A stretch of 64,000 nucleotides of DNA from Plumapathes pennacea (Eukaryota > Cnidaria > Anthozoa > Antipatharia > Myriopathidae), in contig OZ038462.1 in assembly GCA_964036295.1 (NCBI GenBank), positions 8,263,267 to 8,327,266 on the forward strand. The letters are read 5' to 3'. Shown in pieces: positions 23,711 through 37,100 of this stretch. Numbering within the stretch: the stretch's first letter is position 1; each line of letters opens with the position of its first letter. Both the position numbers and the translations under genes were made by a program. The notes beneath the pieces are model-generated. The model saw only the letters and a list, made by a program, of their open reading frames with translations, made no database searches and was not told the origin of the DNA.

Positions 23711-24030
23711 AGCCAAATTTTGTCCAATACACAAAATGTATCAATCTTGTTTCCAACCACAACAATCGGTGTCTCCGGCATAACATTTCTTATTTCGGGG
23801 ATCCACTTTTCTGTTACACTCTCGTACGATGCATGGTTTGTAGCATCGAAGCAAACAAGGAAGACGTCTGTTTCTTGATAAAACACAAGTTGTCTGAGAC
23901 GATCGTAATCGGGACCTTGGTGAGTCCGTGATAGTCACAATAACAGGAGTTCCGTCAACGACGTGGTCATAGAGATCACCCTCAAAATTTCTGGGAATGT
24001 AAACACGCGGGAAGGACAGGTTTAAGCGAC
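23711..24030 (-). pseudogene. Rho-family small GTPase relic
   Basis: Minus-strand reading gives the effector-side block F-P-R-V-Y-I-P (compare F-P-x-x-Y-I-P in Rho/Rac/Cdc42), V-D-G-T-P-V, then after a frameshift Y-D-R-L-R, T-D-V-F-L-V-C-F, W-I-P-E-I and V-V-V-G-N-K-I-D, where Rho proteins have V-G-T-K-x-D. The P-loop, the D-T-A-G switch II motif (degenerate) and the C-terminal CaaX are missing, and the frame changes near 23925. It is a partial decayed copy, possibly a retrocopy since no introns are seen. Flanked by MITE copies. Confidence 0.85.
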
Positions 24031-24139
24031 ATAATGGTAAGCAAGCTATCAAATGCCAAATTCTCCATACTGTATGATTTACCTCTGGCAGGGAACTAAA
24101 GGAGAAAACTGAAGTTGATCAGGAATGAAAAGAAACTGA

Positions 24140-25010
24140 ACTTCATCGATTAGACTGACCGCTAAAAACTGCACTCTGCTAATTTCCATGCATTCCCAGG
24201 AAACTTTCCTGTTGAATAAAACAGAATTTTTGAGTCAGTATGCTCGTAAAACTAGAATACAAAACATGAACATGATCAATTATTTACAGGGTGTGGGAGT
24301 TATATTGAACAACTCTAACCACAGTATGGAGATCCAGCTAATGGAAACACTGTTTACAATATACATGCAGACTTAATATTATGTTTTGAATATACAATCA
24401 TGCACCAGCTACATCAAAAGGTTTTAGTTTAATACTTTATATTACAAGTCAAATCCATGACCGTTGCTCAATTTAAGTTTGTTGCTTAAAAATATAGAAA
24501 ATTTAAGAAAATAAAAAACAAAATCGTACTCTCAGCTGGCAGGGGAATGAATGCGAAATTTGAAGTTGACCAGAAGTGAGAAGTAACTGAACCAACTTCT
24601 ACCGATTAGAACGATTGCTATAAATATAAAATACATCTGAAAATTTCCATTCACAGAAATTTTTCTGTGTTGATTAAAACCTCGCGTGGTATAGTTATTA
24701 TGCTCATGAAACTAAAATACAAAACAGGATCAAGTATTTACAGGCCGATGTGGGGGACATATTGAGCAATTATAGGCTTAAACACCACAGCATGCCGAGA
24801 AGATCCAGCGTTTACAAACATACATGCAGTAATATTGTAAAGTGCGGCTACAGGTGCAGAAAGATAGTTTGCTTTATACTACAAGTTAAATCCCTGACAT
24901 CTAAGCGATTTAAGTTTGTTGATTGAACTAAAAAATGAAAACAGAAAAGAAATGCAAATAAATTGCAATTTGTTGCCGTCGTCTCCGCTTCAATATTGAA
25001 AAATGTCGTG
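24140..25010. repeat. Diverged tandem upstream block of the PAN gene cluster
   Basis: Two related segments (about 24180-24440 and 24640-24900) both contain a tccattc..aggaa segment, a ctcgt(a/g)aaact(a)gaatac-like piece and acatgcag. They correspond to sequence upstream of genes 3 and 4 (40270-40480 and 44690-44930). No gene is supported. Confidence 0.6.
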
Positions 25011-25011
25011 T

Positions 25012-25177
25012 GATTTGTCGAGATGTATAACAATGTTATAAGTGGCACAATCTGCGATCCTGTAGTAAAGGAATAAACTCTCTTCTCCTCTCTTATTAGC
25101 TAATATTTAATTGATTGACACATGGAAGGCGGTAAAAAAAGCATCTTCACCTCCAGAAGTTCAAACTTTCGTTGGTT
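25012..25177 (+). promoter_or_regulatory. Conserved upstream block of gene 2
   Basis: About 165 bp with the same landmarks as upstream of genes 3 and 4: gatttgtcgagatgtataa (TATA-like), agtggcaca, cct.cagtaaag, a (t)tagctaat reversed CCAAT-like box, attgattgacac, and an ATG in catggaaggcgg. That upstream ATG opens a frame that overlaps the main start out of phase. Confidence 0.6.
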
Positions 25178-28100
25178 ATGGCTGGGTTAGTAAGACATGT
25201 CCTGTTCTTCGCTTGTGTTTTCGTCGTACACTTCTTCTCCAAAAACGAAGTTCTGTGCGCTAAAGCACTAGCAAGGAATTTTGAGCTGGGACTCGCTTAT
25301 GCGAACTTTGTTAGTCACCAGTTTCATTACCTCAACGTTAGCCAAGTCGGATCATATTTGGTGCACACACTCCGAGAATGCGCTGACGCTTGCGTTTACA
25401 GTGTTTCTTGTTTCTCCTTCAACGTGGCAGCACATCCTGACATAAACGGCCATTTACTGTGTGAGCTTCTGTCCTCTGACAAGTACAACTCGTCCGACAA
25501 GTTCGAACCAAATCCTTCCTTCCACCATTACAGTATCTACGTAAGTTGCCTTCTTTGTTTTAAGAAGATCTGCTGACTTGCTTTGTTTATATAACGTGAA
25601 GGTTCTGCTAATTTCATGCTATGTGATTATATTCAATGCTATAGGAGTCATAGTTTCTGCTTTTGTATTGGCAGAAAAAAGGAAATTCACAAACCTTTTC
25701 TGTAATTCGTATTTTTGCAGACCCCTTGCTCCGACAGGCCCTGTATGAATGGAGGGATGTGCATCGCTTTGTATTTTCATGACGACTTCAAGTGCAAATG
25801 TCCTGCAGGATTCAGAGGAGAGAAATGTGAGATAGGTAAGTTTGTTAAACTAAAAATACCGGCATTCTAATAGCAGTGTCCACTTCCAACTTCCGAACTG
25901 TCAAACCAACCCTAAAGGTATGACTACTCAAGTGAAAGCTGGCTCAATCGTCATGATAAGAAAAATCTTTAAACGACTAAAATAGTACAGACGAATTGCG
26001 CAAGTAGTAGTCAAATAACGACAAGGAGCTTTCTATGTAGGATTGAACAAACAAGAGGCTGAAACCCCTGCTCGTTCTAAGGTAAAAGTTACCAGCTGTC
26101 GTAACTAAATAATAATAGGAACTTTCAAAGCAATTACTTTGAAAACCCAGGCCAGTCGTGATTGTTATTGAACTGGCAATGAAATATTATCTAAAACCTT
26201 GTGAGATTTCGCGGTTTCTTTTGATTTTCGTTACTTGTTTAGATGCAAGTTGTCGATTATATGTTTTGAAATATTTCATCACCACATTACGTTAAAGCCT
26301 GTTTACACACAGTGTATTTATTTCATCGGCAAATCATATGCGATTTGCGAAAATTGACCAGGGCACCAGGTGAAAGTTATAAAAATTTAAAGTTTACTGA
26401 CTTCTCAAGTGCAAACGACACTTTGCAGCCGATGCATATGTTGTAACTATCTACCAAACTGCGAAGAAGACGTTCTCTTGCTCTGACAAGACTTCCTAAA
26501 ATTTGCAATTATCTTGTCGCGAGTTGTGTTCTTCGAGCCAACTCAAGCCAAGTTTGCAAAACCAGAACTTGTGTGCGGGTTGTGAAAGGGAACCCTGAAA
26601 TGTCGAGTTCGGACTCGAATTAAACTTCGAGTTGAAAAAAACAATGGGGGAGGGGAGATATACTCAGCCTTTCTTTCGCTCCTGGAGGTTTGTGATTATT
26701 TCACGCCTTTGCTCCTTAACGCTGTGTTCAGCCTTAGTTCAGCCCACTGTTAAATATCTTTGTTAGGTGACGTATGGTGACGTCCGCATGGATTTACTAA
26801 AATGTGGTTCAGTAACTTAAAAGAACTTTAAAATTTTAAATAAACAAGTTATCAAAAATCCCCTAAAAAGCCATTAACGTGCAGCGCGCGACAAGTCAAG
26901 GTTTGCTAATTACCACGGCACACACAATTATTGAGATAATTCAAAACGTTAGTAAACATTGTTCTCAAAGTATGACGCAAGTCAAGGTTATTTCATTAAG
27001 AATTTATAGAATTTCACCCAGCATTTCGATCATGTTGTAAAGCATTCAAAACAGCATGATTTCGCCCAGAATCAAGTCAAAACTTAAAGGGTATATTTAA
27101 CAATTATCCTACGAGGGCTTGCCGAATATGGATTGATAAATAACCAACGAGGCGCCGCGCCGAGTTGGTTACTATCAATCCATATTCGGCAAGCCCGAGT
27201 GGGATAATTGTTTTATTAAAAACTGGACCACAAAATACACTTCAAAATGATTTTATTTGACGCAAAAAAGACCGGAAAACGACTCAACAATGATCAAATG
27301 ATTACTGCAACTATGACAACGTCTTTGCGAACTGGCTGATACCTGAATGAATGAAAATCGAGTGAAGAACACATTATCATGGAATTACACCGCATAAACA
27401 GTCTCAGAAGGAGTTTACAAAAATATCCTAAGGTGATGTGCCACAATTATTGAAAACTTGGACGTTGGTACAGTTGTAAACATTGCATTACATAGTCACG
27501 ATATAAGCCACGTTCTGATTTGGTCGAAGAGCGTGCTCCTAACTTTATTGTGCACGCCCGGCCATGCTCAATAATTTGACGTGAGCAAATGCCGCTTCCT
27601 TTTGAATTTTTCTAGCTTTCTTCGTTTAAGAACTAGAAATACGATAATCGCAGATATCCCCTCGCTCCGTAGTGGGCTTGTTTATTTTCCGCTTGTAGAT
27701 TATTTTAAAATCTTTTTTACAAACCACGGTTGTATGGCGACGTCACCAGTCGGCCGCTAAAACAATATTTGTCGCACGGAAGTCTGGTTTAGTTCAGAAA
27801 ACGTGCACAGTCTGCAAGTTTTCGTGGACACTAGCTGAACTCCAAAATTCGCCGAGACAACTTTTACACACAACTACAGAATACTCCCGAGACCCGCAAG
27901 CCAGGAAAAGCGCAACTAGAATTGTCATTTGATCAGTTTTGCCCAGTCAGCGAAGCGGTCAATCTTCACCACCGAAATATTGATGATTTTCAAGAAAAGC
28001 CGCGATTACTCCAGCCAAGCACATACGCGTATGGTTTATTTTATTTCAACAGTTTAATACGCTTTTTCGAGTGTAACAAATTCAGAACTGTCAAATCGAG

Positions 28101-31100
28101 AGTCGCTTGTTTATACGCTTTCAAAGTCTCGGAATGTGTGAATTTTGGCAAGGATTCAATTTTGAACCGACAACAACCTTTCAAATCGCGTTTGACGAAT
28201 TTAAAGTCTTTGACAGAAAAAAGAAATTAAGTCACTAATTAATAGGAGGTCCGATTGTGTTGAGTGAGCAAATACGGTCACTAAATAATTAATACAAGGT
28301 CCGATTGTGTTGAGCGAGCGAACTCGGCCACTCATAGACAACAATATATTTACTTTGGAAAGATGGCACCTGGCCGGGTATTTTCTACTTTAGTAGCCTT
28401 CAGAAAGCGAGAGCACTTCAACCCGGTTACATTTCATCCTTGAATAGAGTGTGCTAACAAACACGGCGAGAAAAACTTCACAGCATTTCCATGTGTCAGA
28501 CTGTCAGCGAAATTATGCAAAAATGTCAGGAATCGGAATACACAATCTTGCTCGAAAGCACTCTGAAATAGCTTCGAAACGCGGAAAGATCACAGTATAA
28601 TCCTACTTGGCCTTCATCATTAAGTTACCGGGGCATCAAACGACAAAATGTACGGCGATTGTTGAAATACCGTAATTATTACGCTTGCTGTACGTTAACT
28701 TATGTAACTTTTCAAAACTCACCGGTTCCTGAAAGCCATAGTTTTCGCTCTTTCACAGCAAAGGAAATAAAACCCAAAACACATTGTTTACGTCTTCAAA
28801 TATTTCAAAATACACTGTATAGAGCAGTCCTTGTACAGTACGAAAATTCCACTTTCCATTGTATTGTGCGTCGTCATCTTGTCAAAACTTGGATTTTCAA
28901 AACTAAAATCCTGTTGTTGTAAACGGTGAAATTTGCCAAGGCGATTGTTCAATTTCCACCGACTGTATTTTGCTATTCCTTTCTCAAGAAGTGTCTGCAT
29001 TTTAACACAATATTGGCGTCTGGGATTGTGGTCAGGTCGGCCAGTCAATGCCTTGAAGAATTCGTTTCATGGCAAGCAAGCTTGCCTCCGATACACTGGC
29101 AAAATACCCGGGCACTTTACAGCCGTCCGTCGAACTGCTTGGCTTTGTATCTGCATCTTGTTGTACAAAATCACCTCCATTCGTACTCTATCGCATGTTA
29201 CTAAAAAAAATGGCGGTTTACTGTTCTGGCCGAAAAGCCTGGGAACAAGGTCGACTGACAGAGGAACATTAAATTTCGAAATGGCGACCCGCTTGGAGTC
29301 TCAAAGAAAGGTAACACTATTGCGTTAGCGTTGTGATTATTACCCTCGCTTACGCTCGGGGATTAACAGGCGCTTTACAATTCAGAATAAAATAGCTTTA
29401 TTTTTCCAAAGAAGTTTTTACTACATCGAGTCACACCGGCACCCAAAGGAAATGATGTCTGAAAATTCTATATTTCAACAGTCGGCATAGAAAGTTGTAT
29501 AAATCAAAACCTATCTAATTCTTGGCGGCTATCCATCACAGCAAAGATAAATATCCATCAAGCCTCCAATTGTTTTGAAATGAAACGGCGTTCATTCATT
29601 CCGAAAGCCGCCATACTTGCAGTGTTTACAATACAGTTTGCTGGCTGCTCGAACAACAAACAAGTCCGCTCGACAAACATTTTGATCTCTTTCGTAGATG
29701 GTCGGACTGTTCACAGTGTTCGACTGATCACTTTGCATTTCCAGACCCGCATTGTATACCTTTGTTCAAGGCGAATCTCAGTTGTTTTGAAGCGGCGACG
29801 TGAATTTCCTGGGTACATTTTAAATCTTCAACAACTCATTGTACCGTTCAAAACATTTACATTGTCACCAACTCCAAAGACACCGCAGGCTGCTGCTTAC
29901 ACCGCGCCAGATTAACAGCACTCTCAGTGTTTTTGTCAATTAAACAACATCTTTTTCATCGACTCTCATCGAATTATGACAGAGATCATGTAAGCTGTGG
30001 CGTGTTTTTAATCAGCCAATGAGAGAGTTTGTTTTTCCATCAAAAGAGAATTTTGCATTCAATCAGAAATTAAAATTTGTTTTTCGCCCAAGTTATTATC
30101 GCTGTTATAAAAGAATTGGTTCATGCTTTTATCTGTGCGTAGATCGAGTTATGGATGCACTTGGGAAGTTTGGAGAGCACTCAAGACGCTAGAGTTGCTC
30201 TTGGCTGCGCCTCGAGCAACTCTTACGCTTCCCTCGCGCTCTCCAAACTTCCCGCGTGCATTCATAACTCGATATACGCACGCTAAGCATGAGCCGATTC
30301 TTAAATTGAAATATTGAGCATCCCTCATACAGTTCAAAAATTCCAATCTGCATTGCATTGCATCGTCCGCGGCGGTCTTCTTAAAATTTGGATCATCCTG
30401 TAAACGGTCAAACGGTGAAATTTGATTGTTCGATTTCCACCCACTGTATTTTGCTTGTCCTTTCTGAAGAAGTATCCGAGTTCTAACAAAATTTTGGCGT
30501 CTGGGATTGTGCTCAGGTCAGCTCCAGCCTCTAGTCCGATGCCTTAAAGAAATCGTTTCATTTACTTTTACGGCTAGCAAGCTTGCCTCTCATGCAATGG
30601 CAAAATATCCGGGACGTTTATAGCTTGGCATTGAATCAGCATTTTGTTGTGTAAAATCGTTTCCATCGGTGCTCTGTGGTTTCTCATTTCAATGAACTGC
30701 TTAGCAACCTCGCCTGGAGGTCGTACACTAGACAGACTTATGAACTTCAGATTTGGAGATGGCGACCCGCTTGGAGTCTCCAAATAGCGCAATACTACAG
30801 CATTAGCGGCGTGATTATTACCCTCGCAGGGGTCGGGGATTACACGAAAAGTGGTGCAATATGGCTGTATGTTTACTCGTCGTCATAGGAGAGAAATGTG
30901 AGAGGTAAGTTTGTTGAACTAAAAGTACTGAACTTCTAATAGTAGTGTCCACTTCCAACTTCCGAACTGTCAACTGAATCCTAAAGGTGTGACCAATCAA
31001 ATGAAAGCTAGTTCAATCCATAAGTACATGATAAGAAAAACTTTAAACGACTAAAATAGTACAGACGTGAGCAGTAGTAAAACAAGTTTTGTCGCGTGAA

Positions 31101-34100
31101 AACGCGACAGATGCTGGTATTCAAGCTTGGTGTGGGAACTATCTGCACGCATCATTAGAATTCTTTAATGAGCAATCTCTGGACTTGGGCGAGACTCCCA
31201 TAAGTCATCAACTTCAATTTTCTCTTCCAGTTTCTCACCAGAAAAATATCATACAGTGTAGGGAACTTGGCCTTTGACACCTTGCTCAAATGAAACCTGA
31301 ATTAAAAACTATAAATTATAATTACAACACTTATACATTTGCTTGAAAAGTTTGAGAGAATTTTGAGCTTGGGAGTGAAAGGGTCGGCCAGCAAAGAAAA
31401 GTATAAGCGTGTGATCGACTTATCTCATTTTCATGCACAATCGATTTCGACAGTTTGACTTCGAACATTTATTTCTAATCACAGGCCCCGATTAATCCAC
31501 CCTGCGCTTTATTATTTTTCTGTTGTGCTTCTTCTAAAATGCACTTCTTCTATAAGGCTTTCTGAATTTCCAGTCGGTCTGTTGTATTTCAGAGCTATTA
31601 TCACCCAGGTTGTGACGGTTGTTTGACCAAGCGTATGTTAAAGTTGAAAAACCCGTGACAGCCGGGAGCGACTTCAGCTTGTCGAAATGTTTCTATCATT
31701 TGACTATGTTAGCTTTGCTTCGCTTAGTTTTCAACAGCAATAACATATACTGTACACAACTGGAAGAAGAAGAATGCGAAAGTGAACGTATAAATTGAAC
31801 GAAACCGCAAGGGCGCAACTGCATGTCAAAAAAAATCACGTTACATACTTGAAATTTAGCAGAAAAAAGCAAGCCTTCCACACCGTTTGCACGTGAACAT
31901 TACCCAATCAAATTACAGTTTTGCTGATTGCACATCAATCAAACTCCCAAATCCTAGAGGGGGGATTTCTTATACTAACTGCCATGATACCTACGTTTCG
32001 GCTTTCGGGTGAAAGCAATTATATACTGGGCCTAAGGGCCCAGCATTGTGTAACGACAAAGAGCTTTTTATGTAGGAATTGAACAAAAAAAAGACAGAAA
32101 CCCCTACTCGCTCCCATCTTAGCACTCGTTTTGGCTTGCATTGCATTCGAAAATGTGAAGTCGTGTAATAAGTACACATATCTGTTTCATTATCAGCACC
32201 GTCGATTTATAGATTGACTTGTTTTTACAGTCTCAAGGCGTTGTTCTGACCATTCCTCCCCCTAAGTTTTTAAAGCGTGATCGCGCGGTGTAGAACGAGA
32301 AATGAAAAGATTAGTGGTACAGAGGAACCTCTACCTCCATTAAAGTGCACATAAGCCTTCAGAGGATACATTTTTATACGAAATTAGGAAGTAATCTAAG
32401 CAACTTATGCCCAAAAGAAAGCCCTTCCGAAGCGTTCTTATATTTTTTTTTCGCCCGGTAAACATGCGAAAAAGTGCCATTTTGACTTCCGGTTTAGATT
32501 TTGTCCGCGTAAGATGATTGATCAAGGGCCTGGGCTGTGACGTCAGAGGAGTGGCGTCTCGACTCGTCCGAACAGAGTTTTCACCGGTTTTACTCCGAAA
32601 TGCCTTATAGATGTGTTGTTGGAGGCTGCTCCTGGGAGCCAGATTATAAGCAAGGATTCGCATTTTATATGATTCAATTTCCGAATGACCAAAGAGGTGA
32701 AGCGAGGAAGCGAAAGAGAAATGGTCCAGTTTGTCAAGGCCAAACGTGTGAAATGGGAGCTGACGATCAATTCCGGTTCTGCTCAGCTTATTTCAAACCA
32801 GATGATTTTGACATTGCATGGAATTGATAATAACGAATTGGACAATCTCGACTTGGACCTCGTAAAGGACAATCTCGGTATTGTAGTACAAAGTTGATAA
32901 GAAGGGGAAAGATTGACCGAGTAATCGTCGGGTCCCACAATTTGTCGACGGGTTGTAAGTAATTATATTTAATCCAAAATATATTCAGCTGTGGGAAGTT
33001 TGTTACCTTTTCTATCGTAGGTATCGAATATCAAATGAGCAAACCATCGCGTTCGCCGGAGGTATATGGTCGATGAGGTCAACACTGCGACACTGCAATT
33101 CATGTTTGAAACCGAGCGAAAGATGGTTTTTCGGCTAGATTTTTCTAGGGCTATAGTCGACCGTGTGCCGGATTTGCGGCACATATTTACTCAAACAACT
33201 TGGTTTCCACATCGCCGAAGTTAGACGACGGCCGCAGAAGTTGGAAATTTTTGGCAAACTCCGAAAGGAGTCGTTCTGACTGTTGACAGTCGCCTGTTGA
33301 TCCACCCCGGCGAAAGCAAAATCCTCCAAACGGTGAAGAAGGGCGCCATAAACCGCAATTAAAGTGTAATACTTTATTGTCTACCCGTACAGGGAAGTTT
33401 AGAATGACTGTTTTTGTACATTCCAGGAGTTTTCAGAAGAGCCGCGCTCTCTCGAAGTCAAATATAACTGACCGTGGTCAACTGCCATGACGAATTACGC
33501 AACTGCTCTCAGTCGAAATCCCGAGCGAGAGTTATCGTGAGACATCCGCAGAATCTCAATGCTTGTGAATGCCGATGCTGCCGTAGCACATCAACATTGC
33601 AATTCCCACACGAACACCTAAAATATGAGTAAAACACAGAGAAGCAATTACAGATGTAACACGTAAACAAATCCAAAACTTGGACATATTTTACGCTTAC
33701 CAACTACTGGCTCCAAAATGTTCTTCCGAGCGATCTTGCAGTGTTATGATTCTTGTTCTTTTCCCTCCCTTTCCTTTCTGTTACGCTTCATGCCATTCTT
33801 GGTCAGCAAGTAGCTCTTGTCAGCGCACGGATTGGACTTCATAGTGGATATCGTACATTATACACGCGGAATCAATGCAATATAGTTCAGATATCAGATA
33901 TACCGCTTTCTTCATCGCTTCTAGAGCTCGCCATTGCCGTACGAGTCCAAAAACACGGGTAAACAGCAAGAAAAACGTACACAAACCTGATAAATAAGAG
34001 CTATGAAGAGGTGCCGAGCCGAAACGCGCCACTCCTCTGACGTCACAAGTCCCAGTCTCCTACATTGCGCGGTCTGAATTTTATATTTCCGATTTCAAAC

Positions 34101-37100
34101 ACGTGAAAAAAATATAAGAACGCTTCGGAAAGGCTTTCTTTTGGGCATAAGTTGCTTAGATTACTTCCTAATTTCGTATAAAAATGTATCCTCTGAAGGC
34201 TTATGTGCACTTTAAGGTCTCGAAAAAGGTTCGCGCGTCCCTCAAAATATTCTCGGAATAAATACCAATAAATACCCCCTCGCCCTGGCATTGATTGGAC
34301 TATTACTTTGCGTGCAGTACTTGACTTCGAAGAAATAATTGAGTCAAAACTTCGGTAAAACAAAGGCTGCTCTTGTTGAGCAGTACTAAAGAAAAGAGAC
34401 AAAGAATGGTGCGTTTTATACTTTTGCGTTGAAAAAAGAATCGATTGCGTGACGCCGTACCATTAATTCATGCAGTCTGCTGGGCACACTCTCAAACATT
34501 TAATACTTGAATTGTGAAGTTGTTCAGCCGCGTAGCACGGGAACAAAAGGAGCAATGATTTTCCAGTTTTGAAATCATAGGCTGTACTATGGCAAATGGT
34601 TTGAACCCAGGAGTGTGAACAGTAGGTTGGTTGTGATCGTCCGGGCTAGAGTAGTCTCCAGAAAGACTGTTGTTGGTGACTGACGTTTCGACTACCTGAG
34701 CGGAAGTCATCTTCAGAGTCAAGTGAAAAGTATTCGTCAGATGGCGGTATATATGTCTCTGGTTGTAGAAGTGATTGGTCCGTAATGTACATTAGCCGGG
34801 AGCGTTCCAAGTTTAGCCGGATTAGTGTGGACGGGGCCTTGGGCGTGCAGTATATCTTTACGGGTCGGCGAGCCCCTTCGGGGAATTGAAATACAAACAA
34901 CGCCGACTAAAACTGCACAACAGTACTGCACGTTGTATCATTAACAAGATATTTACATTAACATCAATTGGCGGCAAATGTTGTTTCTTGTTAGCAAATA
35001 ATATTCAAATATCAAAGCAGCGTTGCCGCTGAAAGCTCGCCCATTCTTGTTGGTCGATAGGGTTCACGTGGTTTTTGTTTAAAATTTTGTTTTGCTTTTA
35101 TAGTTAGTGAGACAATATTCATTTAACATCACAGAATCATAGAATCTGCTCAAAAATTTGCAGAAAGCACTCTAGTTGGACCCAGAAACTTCCAAAGAAG
35201 AATCTTTTAGGTTCACTGTTTCTACTGTTCCATTGGTGACAAATAATTGTGTATGAAGCCAGGATTGCAGTCATGATGCTGTAAATAGTGCAGTACAAAA
35301 TAATATAAATCAAAATGACATTGTTATGTTATGTTTGTGCAGTTAGTTGCTCAAACAACAAAGATTGTGATTCTTCAGCTCTTGAGCAACGAAAAGCTTA
35401 TTTGAGAGATTATGAAAGAAAGCAAAGAATGGATCAACAATACCTTGCTAAAGAGAAACTAATGAGAATGCACACTATTTCTTATTTTACTCAAGTTGCC
35501 TTGGTTTTATTGCTTTCATTGTTTCCTGCTAACCTGTCTCGAAATGTCAATCACGTTCTGACAACCTTGTTGAAGAGAAGCACTGACGAGACACCACCGA
35601 CCCGAGATAATGGTCAACTTTGCATAAATTCACGTTGGCAGCTTTGTTTTCTGCAATCAATATTTTTAAGTTTCACCGTGGTTGCCATCGTCCTCTCCCG
35701 TTTCTGGCGCTCAAGTTCCCTATTGATGTTCCGGTGGGTTCCTGGTTTCTGATGTTGTTCCGAACGGATTGCGGTTAATTTTTTTGCGTTTCACGGGAAC
35801 AAATTGATCGATGTGTTACGCATGTATAAAATTATATATGTACATCTATCTGTTTCATTATCTGGACCGTCGATTTATAGATTGACTTGTTTTTACAGTC
35901 TCAAGGGGTTGTTCTGACCACCCCTCCCCCTAAGTGTTTGAAGCAATGGAGGTTCCAGTGTATGTTTTCACTGCGTGTTCACGCATCCACTCTCACTTAA
36001 TACCCAAGAAACCAGGGAAACGGGTGGTCTGAGGCTAATGGCGTATCCGCATGCGCAGACATTAAGTTCCAAGTACGGAGTGTTCTGTAGCCTTCAAATT
36101 TTAATTCGCGCTGTGATGCCTTGACCTCCAAACGAGGGCAAAAGAACCTGTGTATTCGTCTTCACGTCCACCATTTTGCATTAATACCAAAACTTTCCCA
36201 TTGGGTAGGAAGGGGTGGAGGGTGTCCTGTTAATACCATTCCCCTGAGTTACATGCTTTTTCCCTTTTCTAGCAATCAAGTACTTCATGGCAGATCTTGG
36301 ACAAAATTGTCGTGACAACTGTAAACAGCAAGGCATGGCGTGTTTTGAGCAAGGAGGGTTTCCGGGTGGCAATGCACTGGATATATTTACACAGCTCGGT
36401 TTCCCTTGTACGACTTCACGAGCCTACCAATATTCTGATAACCCTTGTATTAACACTCAGAATGAGTGCTGGGCGACAAACATCCCTCACAAAATCAACT
36501 GTGCAGCTGGACATAACCCAGGTGCACGCCGACTGTGCCCATGCAGTTATACAGGTACGTATGTAGGTATGTATGTGTGTATGTATGTATGTATGTGTGT
36601 AGGTATGTGTGTGTGTGTAGGTATGTGTGTGTGTAGGTATGTATGTGTGTAGGTATGTATGTGTGTAGGTCCCGGGGGGGGGGGGGGTACTCAATAGGAA
36701 TTTGGGTAGGGGTGTTCCGCCGACTCTATAAAACCCTGACACTATTCAAGACACAAAAATGGAAATTTTGCTACCCTGTCTAAGACAAAGTGCTCTAATT
36801 TGATACCTTGTTCAAGACTGGACGCGCGAAAAAATGGCGAGTGCAAAAATGTGGTTGAGGGGGGAGGGGAAGAGGAGAGGATCTTGAGAAAATAACCCTG
36901 TTTAAGACACGAAACTGTAAAATTTGATACCCTGTTTAAGACAGGAGACCCTGAAAATGATACCCTATCGGGCGGAACATACCTATATAGGAAATATATG
37001 GGAGTACCCCCCCCCCCCCCCGGGGTGTAGGTATGTATGTGTGTAGGTATGTGTGTGTGTAGGTATGTATGTGTGTCTATTACATGTGTGTGTGTGCGTA

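Noticed and set aside
35315-35752. 145-codon ORF with hydrophobic stretches as a membrane protein gene
   Set aside because: No family motifs, no splice context and surrounded by repeats.
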